DNA of 52,132 nt from an uncultured Selenomonadaceae bacterium. Its GTDB lineage: Bacteria; Bacillota; Negativicutes; Selenomonadales; Selenomonadaceae. Of this stretch, positions 44,612-52,132 are shown in pieces. Numbering within the stretch: the stretch's first letter is position 1; each line of letters starts with the position of its first letter. The notes under the pieces are model-generated. The model had not been told where the DNA came from, ran no database searches, and saw only the letters and a list, made by a program, of their open reading frames with translations. The stretch covers positions 1-52,132 of the forward strand of contig CAJOHG010000006.1 in NCBI GenBank assembly GCA_905234395.1, written 5' to 3'. The translations under genes were made by a program, and so were the position numbers.

Positions 44612-44639
44612 TTGCAATGTGTGTTTTGCGTAGTAAAAT
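44612..44639 (+). promoter_or_regulatory. Promoter of the RTX gene
   Basis: TTGCAA (44612-44617), 16 bases, TAAAAT (44634-44639), about 50 bases before the ATG at 44690. The remaining 44482-44611 gap shows no gene. Confidence 0.65.
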
Positions 44640-44689
44640 GAAATCAATAGTCGAGTTTCCTATCGTTTTTGAAGAAAGGAGTAGATTCT

Positions 44690-47600
44690 ATGGCAACACT
44701 TAGTAACGGTACGTCTAACACTATTGTCACGGGCACGAGTGGCGCAGATTCCGTTTACAACAGCGGTCAAAACGTCACAATCACCACGAGCGACGGCAAA
44801 GACACCGTCTACAATTCTTACGGTTACAAAACCAAAATCAGTTTGGGCAACGGCGATGACAGCCTCTAAAATTACTACGGTCACAGCATTTCAGCCGACG
44901 CGGGCAACGGCAACGACACCATTTACAACTACGGCGGCAATAATGTCTCTCTTGCAGGCGGCGCGGGCAACGATACGGTTTATGTCTCCTCCGGAATAAA
45001 CGCGACGATTCTCGGCGGAACGGGCGATGATTCCCTTTCAAGCTACGGAGCAGGTACGGTTTATATTTACAACTCAGGCGACGGCAAGGATATAATCAAC
45101 GGTTTAAATGACGATGACACCCTTCTTATTGCGAGCGGCTCTTGGTCGAGTGCAAAGAGCGGCACCGATATTATCGTCACCGTCGGCACGGGCAACATAA
45201 CCCTCAAAGGTGCGGCATCGCTGTCCGCCGTCAATATCGTTTCCTCTGCTTCAGCTGTCCATTCGATAAATGTTGTTCAAAACTATCAGTCCAACACGTT
45301 GATCACCGGCACGAGTTACAGAGATTCTGTTTACAATCAAGGGCAAAACGTCACAATCACCACCGGCGACGGCGCAGATACTGTGAACAATTACTACGGT
45401 CATAATAGCACAATCAACGCGGGTGCAGGCAATGGTTACGTTTACAACTCCCAAAGCAACAGTGTCTCTCTTGCAGGCGGCGCAGGCAACGATTCAATTT
45501 ACAACTACTACGGCAATGATGTGACAATCAACGCGGGTGCGGGTGACGATTCGATTTCACTGTCTATTAATGCCAAAAGAACCGTCATTCAATACGCCGC
45601 AGGTGACGGCAATGATACCGTTTACGGCTACAATCCTTCTGACACGATAAGCTTGACGGGCGGTTCAATAACGAGTACTTCCATTTCGGGCAATGACTTA
45701 ATCCTTAATACAAGCAACGGTTCAATTCGGCTCGTCGGCAATAAAAGCGCAAACGTCAACGGCACCATTTACGGCACCTATTCCACTGTGGGCACAAGCG
45801 GCAACGACACTCTTACAAACTTTTCCTCGAATGTGACGATTAACGCGCTTGCCGGCAACGACTCAATCATAAACGGCGGCTCGAATGTTTCAATCAATAC
45901 CGGCGCAGGCAATAACACCGTTACGAATTACGGCTTGAATGCCACAGTCAGCTTGGGCACAGGCAACAGCACCGTTTACAATTATGAGAAAGCAAAAATC
46001 CTCGGCAGCGCGGGTAATAATTACATTTACAATTATTATGCAGAAGGCTCAACGATAAGCGGCGGCAAAGGTAATGATACCGTTTACAACTACAGCAACA
46101 GCGTCTCTGCCGACGGCGGCGCAGGTAACGACTTAATTTATAACAACGGATACTATTCCACAATCAACGGCGGTGCGGGTGGCGACTCAATTTATAACAA
46201 CGGATACTATTCCACAATCAACGGCGGCGCGGACGGCGATTCAATCTACGGCTACTATTACTCGTCTTCAATCAACGGCGGCGCAGGTGATGATAAAATC
46301 AGCTTATCGAGTAGCGGCTACAACAACACCGTAGTCGGCGGCACGGGCAACGATACCATTTATGGTGCAACTTCCTACGGCGTCTTGTACGAATACGGCT
46401 ATGGCGACGGCAATGACATTATCGAAGGCTTCAAAACTTCGGACACGATAAAAATCGGAAACGGCACGACAGATACCTTCTCTTCCATAAAGGGAAGCAA
46501 CGACGTTATCCTCTTGGTCGGCGACGGCAATATCACCTTGAGCGGTGCGGCAACTCTGTCGACAATCCAAGTTTTGGGCACACATGTTCCCGCCAATTAT
46601 GCCGGACTCACCGAAGGCGTTGATTTTTACGAAAATCCCAATGCGGGCGCGACAATCTTTGCTCTCGGCGGCAACGATATGATAATGAACAGCAAGGACA
46701 GCGTTTCAATCGATGGCGGTGCAGGCGACGATTACATTTTGAATCAAAACTCTTACAGCTCGGCAACCGCTCGTACCGAAAAAGTCACGATTGACGGCGG
46801 AGACGGCGACGACACCATCATAAACTGGGGAAATCATTCTTCGATTGACGGTGGAGCAGGAAACGATAAAATCACAAATGCCGTTACCTCTTCGGACGCA
46901 ACTTTAGACGGCGGCAACGATGACGACACCATAATCAACTTTGGAAGTAAAGCAAGCATTTCAGGCGGTCTCGGCAACGATACAATTCAAAACGACAACG
47001 GGCAAGAAGTTCCGGGCAACAAAGTTACGATTGCCGGCGGCAAAGGCGATGATTTAATCAGTTTGAGTTCCAACGCCGCGAACAATTTAATCCAATACAC
47101 ATCCGGCGACGGCTTCGATACAGTCATCGGCTTTAACGCAACGTCCACCTTGAAAATTGGTGACGGCAAGGGCGAATATTTCTTAACAAACAGTGCCGAC
47201 AACAAAGATGTCGTCATTACCGTCGATAACGAGAAAATCATTCTCGTGGGTGCCGCAAGTTTGTCGACTCTTAACATTCAAGGCACAGAATCTAAAATCA
47301 TCAAACTCACCGAAGGCGACGATACCTGTGGCAACGCAATGTCTGACAGAATTATTTTGGCTCTGGCGGGCAACGACTCAATCTTTAACAGCGGCTCAAG
47401 CGTTTCAATCGACGGCGGCGCGGGAAATGATCTGCTTGAAAACAGCGGTTCACGCGTCACGATTAACGGCGGCAAAGGCGACGAGCAAATCAGCTTGAAC
47501 AGCGACGCGAAAAACAATCTTATTGTCTATAAAGCGGGCGACGGCAATGATACAATCAGCGGCTTGAATTCCGATGATACCGTTTCAATCGTTGGCAGCA

Positions 47601-50600
47601 GTAACTACACGAGAGACACTCTGGACAATAACATCATAATCAGTTTAGCCGGCGGCGGTTCAATGACTTTCCTCGACGCGTCAAACGTCAGCTTGAAAGG
47701 CGGCAAACTCGTAACCGACAAAGGCATAGCAATTACAAATTATGTGCCGGAATATACAGTTAACGGTACGGCTCATCGCGATACCGTTTCCAACTATGCG
47801 GGCGGCGCAAGCATTACCGGCAACAACGGCAACGATTATATTTACAACAGCACCGATGCGAATTACATGCTTGACGGCACTCTCGGACACGTGACGATTG
47901 ACGGCGGCGCAGGTAACGATACGATTATAAATTATGACCCGGATGTTTCAATCAGCGGCGGAGCCAATTACGACCTCATAAGCCTAAAGAGCAGCAGTTT
48001 CGGTGATGTGACGATTAACGGCGGAACAGGCAACGATACCATTTATGGCAACAGCTTGGGTAGCGGCGACTTGTATCAATATGCCAAAGGCGACGGCAAT
48101 GATTTAATTTACAATTTCTCCTCGAACGATACCTTGAGCATTTCGGGCAGTGCCTATTCGACAAGCAAGAGCGGCAACGATCTTCTGGTCAGCGTGGAAA
48201 GTAGCGGAATAATATCTTTAATCGGCGCAGCTGATAAGGGTATTTACATTTATCCTTCAAGTGACAATGAAAAAGGCAAGTACATAAATAATTCCGCTGA
48301 CGACACCTTGCTGACAGGCTCCGGCTATGCCGACACAATCAAAAATTCCGGCAACAAAGTCACGATTAACGCGGGCGCAGGCAACGATACCATTGACGGA
48401 AATAACGACAACACGACAATCAACGCGGGCGCAGGCAAGGACACCATAACAGGTAACCATTACAAATCCAAAATCAGCGGCGATGCAGACAACGACTTGA
48501 TCAGCATTTCAAGTTTCAATTACAACACAATCGACGGCGGCAAAGGCAACGATACGATAATCGCGGGCGGAAACTATCATTCGGTCAACGGCGGCGCAGG
48601 TAACGACAGAATCAGCCTCAGCGGCGATCAGTTGACTGTGAGCGGCGGCAAGGGCAACGATACCATTTACGGCTCAACCGCAACCGGTCATCTTTATGAA
48701 TACTCCAAAGGCGACGGCAAGGATATTATCTACAACTACGGCTCCAACGATTCAATCACAATCAGCGGCATCACAAACGAAGAATGGTCAATCGCGACAA
48801 GCGGCAACAATGTAATAGTAAGCGTTGCGGGCGGCGGCAATATGACTCTTGTCGGAGCCAAAGGAAAAACACTCAACATTTATCCCGAAAACGATGAACC
48901 GCTGACAGTTTCAGCCGACGTTACTCCGCAAGACATTATCAAGAAGTTCATGGGCTCTTTGGACACAACGGAATATTCAGGAGTCGCGGCACTCAATCAA
49001 GCGGTTAGCGTGGCTTCGGGCGGCTACTTCACAAATATCGGAGCGGCGATTGAGCAGATGACTCTCGATTGCAAAACTTACAACGACGAAAATTCCTCGA
49101 CAGGTTGGAAAAATTTCTTGCTTGAAAAATGCGGGATAAATCTCGACAACGAGGATACGGGCGCGATAAGCGGTGCAGACGCCGGAACGGATTCCGTTAA
49201 AAATGCTTCGGATATTGTCCCCGAAACCGGAAGTTTGGAATCGTCCTTCACAGACAATAACTTCACTGTCAACGGTCTGGAGGTTCAACTTGCCTCCATA
49301 AACAGCGCATACGAGTACACCGATATAAACTACTCTGATTTAACCGGTGACGCACAAAAATACATTTGGCAGGCCTTTAAAACTTGGTGGGCAAAAGGCG
49401 CACTCGATCTTAACGCACAATCTTACGGCGACAATTACAGTTTCGCAGCTCCTTCCTCCACTGCCAAAAAACTAAACTTTGGGTTCGTCAATCAAAGTAG
49501 CGGTTTAATGGCGGTTACAGCCGGCTGGTATGCCGATTATCCTTCTCACAAAACAATCGATAGGTTGGCAATGGCAGTCAACATCTACAACTATTCTTCG
49601 ATTATACAAGGAAATGCCGACGGCAAAATGTCCACCAGAGACGGCTATTATCTTGATCGCGTGCTTTCTCATGAATTTACTCATGCTTTGATGTATGCCA
49701 ATGTCGATTATGCCGGCGATTTGCCGAATTACATAATGGAAGGCATGGCAGAGTTGACGCACGGTACAGATGATGACCGTAAATCCGAAATTACCGCACT
49801 GGCAACCAATCCTTCGGGCTTGAAAAATGCTTTAAGTTATGACATGTATGAATCTTATGCGGGCGGTTACATGTTCCTGCGTTATCTCGCCAAACAAGGC
49901 GCAGAACATTATCCCATCTCCGAAAGTTCATTCACCGGGACGGGGAATTTGTCTGTTTCTTACAGCGACGCTTTCAACTCCAATGCAATTACCGTGTCGA
50001 AAGGCACAACCATGACCGTTTCCAAAGATTTCACCGGCACGGAGATCGATCTTACAAATCACGTTTCAACAATTAAGAATGTCGATGCAACGGCTCTTGC
50101 CAAAGGCATTGAGATTATCGGCAACACAAACGCAAATTCAATCGCGGCGGGCGTAGGCAACGATACAATATTCTCAAATGTCGGCAATGATACCATTCGC
50201 GGCGGCAAAGGCGATGATATTCTCTACGGCGAAGGCGGCAACGATAAACTCTACGGCGACGACGGAGACGACGTCATAAGCGGCGGCACAGGCAAGGACA
50301 CGCTCACCGGCGGCACAGGTAAAGATATTTTCGTTCATACGGTAGACGAAGATTACATCGCGGACTACAATTCCGATGACGATAAGATTCAGCTTGCGCA
50401 AGGAAATATCGTCGGCTCTTCCATCAGCAGTTCAAATTTCGTTCTCAATACGGGAACATACGGCACAATCACCGTGGCAAACGGCGTAGATAAAGAAATT
50501 ACCGTTATTGACGGCGACGGCAACGAATCAACGGTGGAAGCCGTCACATTCACAAATCAATCTGCCGCTAAAGTTACTCTCGGCGCAAATGTGTTGGCGG

Positions 50601-51298
50601 CAAATGCCTCCAAGAGAACAGCAGCCGTTACCGTCACCGGCAACGATCAGAACAATTACGTGCTCGGCGGCACAAAGAACGACGTGCTTTACGGCGGCAA
50701 AGGTACCGATACTCTCAACGGCGGCAAAGGCAATGACAAGCTTTACGGTCAAGACGGCAACGATTCACTCGCAGGCGGCGACGGTAACGACACGTTGAGC
50801 GGCGGCGAAGGCAACGACAAAGTTCTTGGCGGCAACGGTCACGACAAACTCTACGGCGGCACGGGCGACGATTCAATCCTCGGCGGTGCAGGTAATGACA
50901 AACTCTATGGCGAGGCAGGCAACGATTATCTCTCCGGCGAGGCGGGTAATGATTATCTTTCCGGCGGCGATGGCAACGATTCTATTCTCGGCGGCGCAGG
51001 TAATGATTCACTCGCAGGCGGCAAAGGTAACGATTCGCTCTGGGGCGACGCAGGTGCAGACACGTTTATCTACTCAAGCGGCGACGGCAACGACGTTATC
51101 TACGGCTTTGAGAACGACGACTTGCTCAAGATAACGGGCACCTTCAGCGCGTCTTACAGCAAAGCCAAATCGGAAGTCTATTTCAAAGTCGGCTCTACCA
51201 AAAATGCCATTACCTTAAGCGACTTCACCGCGACAAGCTTTAACGTCAACGATTCAATCTATCAAATCAACAGCAAGAACAAATTCGTCAAGAAATAA
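44690..51298 (+). pseudogene. Giant RTX calcium-binding protein with embedded metalloprotease, interrupted by one stop
   Basis: The ATG at 44690 (GAAAGGAG upstream) opens a frame running 2203 codons to the TAA at 51296-51298, broken only by TAA at 44867-44869 (codon 60). Both sides carry the same GxGNDTIYNY-type repeats in the same frame, so it is one gene; a TAC codon would fit the repeat there. Degenerate glycine/aspartate repeats fill about residues 5-1400. A peptidase-like domain follows (HEFTHAL at about 1662-1668, EGMAELTHG after it: HExxH plus downstream Glu). Then come classical RTX nonapeptides (GGKGDDILYGEGGNDKLYG and GGDGNDSILGGAGNDSL) and a C-terminal tail suited to type I secretion. 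No type I secretion genes are near. With the stop read normally, only 59 residues are made. Confidence 0.8.
46134..46245 (+). repeat. 54-bp tandem duplication within the RTX gene
   Basis: Two adjacent copies of about 54 bases (each with aacggatactattccacaat), nearly identical, encode an 18-residue unit (YSTINGGAGGDSIYNNGY). They show recent internal duplication of the repeat array. Confidence 0.8.
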
Positions 51299-51320
51299 AC
51301 GACATAAATTAACATTTCAC

Positions 51321-51349
51321 CCGGCGACAATCAGTCGTCGGTTTTTTTT
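51321..51349 (+). terminator. Terminator of the RTX gene
   Basis: The stem CCGGCGAC / GTCGTCGG (one G-T pair) with a five-base loop and a run of eight T begins 22 bases after the stop codon. Confidence 0.85.
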
Positions 51350-51374
51350 GTCCGTCAATACATGCCGTCAATGG

Positions 51375-51403
51375 TTGTTATGAAAAAAATTTTGTGCTAT
51401 GCT
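51375..51403 (+). promoter_or_regulatory. Promoter of the TerD-domain gene
   Basis: TTGTTA (51375-51380), 17 bases, TATGCT (51398-51403), about 28 bases before the GTG start at 51431. Confidence 0.55.
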
Positions 51404-51430
51404 TGCGAAAAAATTTTGGAGGTGTTCGCT

Positions 51431-52132
51431 GTGACAACCGTTGAACGCGGAACTCGCGACAAGCTCGAAAAATATTTCAATCTCAATCGCCCGCTGAAGG
51501 TCACGTTGCAAATTCAAGGCAGGGCGGTTTATGATTTCTGTTGCTTCGGCGTCGACAAGGACGATCAGCTTTCCGACGACCGCTACATGATTTTTTACAA
51601 TCAACTGAATTCGCCGCACGGTGAAATTGTCGGTGCGAACGTTGATTCGGGTATGACATTTACCATAAAGCTCAACGACTTGCCGCAGACGATTCAAAAG
51701 CTCGTGTTCACCGCCTCAATCGACGGCGCGGGCACTATGGGTGAAATTTCCTCGCACAAAATTTCAATCGGCGACGATATAACCGCAACGTTCGGCGGCA
51801 CGGATTTTGAACGCGAAAAGGCTATAACGTCACTGGAAATTTATCGTAAGAACGGTTGGCGATTCAACGTCGTGGCTCGCGGCTTCAACGGCGGACTTGA
51901 TGCGTTGCTTGCATTTTACGGCGGTGAACAGGCTGATGCCGATGAAACTCCCGCTCCGCAACCTAAAACGCCGACTTCTGCCGAATCAACGCGCTCACCG
52001 TTGAGAATGTCACCGCCAAATTCGACTTCTGCCGAATCAACGCGCTCACCGTTGAGAATGTCACCGCCAAATTCGACTTCTGCCGAATCAACACGCTCAC
52101 CGTTGAGAATGTCGCCGCCAAATTCGACTTCC
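51431..52132 (+). CDS. TerD-domain protein with C-terminal tandem repeats (partial, runs off the window)
   Basis: It starts with GTG at 51431, with GGAGG nine bases upstream. Residues about 18-175 form a TerD domain: LKVTLQIQGRAVYDF, then FGVDKDDQLSDDRYMIFYNQ (acidic Ca-binding stretch), KLVFTASIDGAGTMGEI and a second acidic GDDITATFGG, ending GWRFNVVARGFNGGLDALLAFYGG. A Pro-rich linker follows, then exact 17-residue repeats (TSAESTRSPLRMSPPNS). TerD proteins are calcium-binding stress proteins that work with other Ter genes. The gene has no stop before the window ends. Confidence 0.85.
   Translation, partial: MTTVERGTRDKLEKYFNLNRPLKVTLQIQGRAVYDFCCFGVDKDDQLSDDRYMIFYNQLNSPHGEIVGANVDSGMTFTIKLNDLPQTIQKLVFTASIDGAGTMGEISSHKISIGDDITATFGGTDFEREKAITSLEIYRKNGWRFNVVARGFNGGLDALLAFYGGEQADADETPAPQPKTPTSAESTRSPLRMSPPNSTSAESTRSPLRMSPPNSTSAESTRSPLRMSPPNSTS
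51972..52132 (+). repeat. 51-bp tandem repeat in the TerD gene
   Basis: Three complete units with a period of exactly 51 bases and the start of a fourth differ only by isolated substitutions (acgcgc to acacgc, tcaccg to tcgccg). The period is a multiple of three, so copy-number change would keep the frame. The array continues past the window. Confidence 0.95.

Noticed and set aside
44867..44869. Recoded stop for selenocysteine or pyrrolysine
   Set aside because: The codon is TAA, not TGA or TAG, and the repeat pattern calls for Tyr.
44690..51298. CRISPR-like periodic DNA
   Set aside because: The periodicity is coding repeats (glycine/aspartate RTX motifs), not repeats with unique spacers.
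51972..52132. CRISPR array at the window end
   Set aside because: Contiguous 51-bp units without spacers that keep a reading frame: a minisatellite in a gene.

Overview
The window reads as chromosome from a diderm Firmicute, most likely a member of the Negativicutes (Selenomonas-type). Evidence: Firmicutes-style ribosome binding sites and frequent GTG/TTG starts, a flagellar basal-body operon of Firmicutes order (flgB-flgC-fliE-fliF-fliG-fliH-fliI-fliJ), Firmicutes-like rpoB-rpoC with repeated beta/beta-prime modules, and an O-antigen-ligase-like gene implying lipopolysaccharide and an outer membrane. No rRNA, tRNA or CRISPR array was found. The genus assignment is inference.

Layout. 1-2700: accessory and decaying DNA, with two tandem DUF1659/DUF2922-like pairs (three of the four genes broken), an arginase-family gene and two gene fragments. 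2705-9885 (minus): an operon of two tandem membrane diguanylate cyclases, a DUF2142 membrane protein, an RsmJ-like methyltransferase and a Ter-associated C-C-bond lyase. 9988-13863 (minus): a candidate ribosomal-peptide (RiPP) cluster with a PqqD/radical-SAM/SPASM maturase, an unlisted 38-aa Cys-rich precursor and an ABC exporter. It lies beside a serine recombinase and a 130-bp segment bounded by perfect 19-bp inverted repeats that carries one consensus promoter, at present pointing away from the cluster. 14132-23322 (minus): amidase, lytic transglycosylase and flagellar genes, with a VapBC-like toxin-antitoxin pair inside the operon between fliH and fliI. 23542-28512: MBL-fold hydrolase, small membrane protein, LysR regulator, orphan ABC ATPase, O-antigen ligase. 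28613-38449: rnc, rpoB, rpoC. 38579-39704: sppA and a tiny transcription unit encoding a 33-aa amphipathic peptide. 39733-44472 (minus): a single-chain type ISP restriction-modification enzyme. 44690-51298: a giant RTX calcium-binding protein with an embedded metalloprotease, interrupted by one stop codon. 51431-end: a TerD-domain gene with a 51-bp tandem repeat, cut by the window edge.

The most interesting candidate is the RiPP cluster under an apparent invertible promoter (13092-13221). The sequence shows the perfect repeats, a TTGACC-17-TATAAT promoter between them and an adjacent DNA invertase. Inversion would aim the promoter at the maturase gene about 60 bp away, so the inferred system is phase-variable production of a modified Cys-rich peptide. 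Secondary points are inverted repeats around the precursor gene, heptamer-type repeats scattered between genes and in-frame inside the restriction enzyme, and the interrupted RTX gene.
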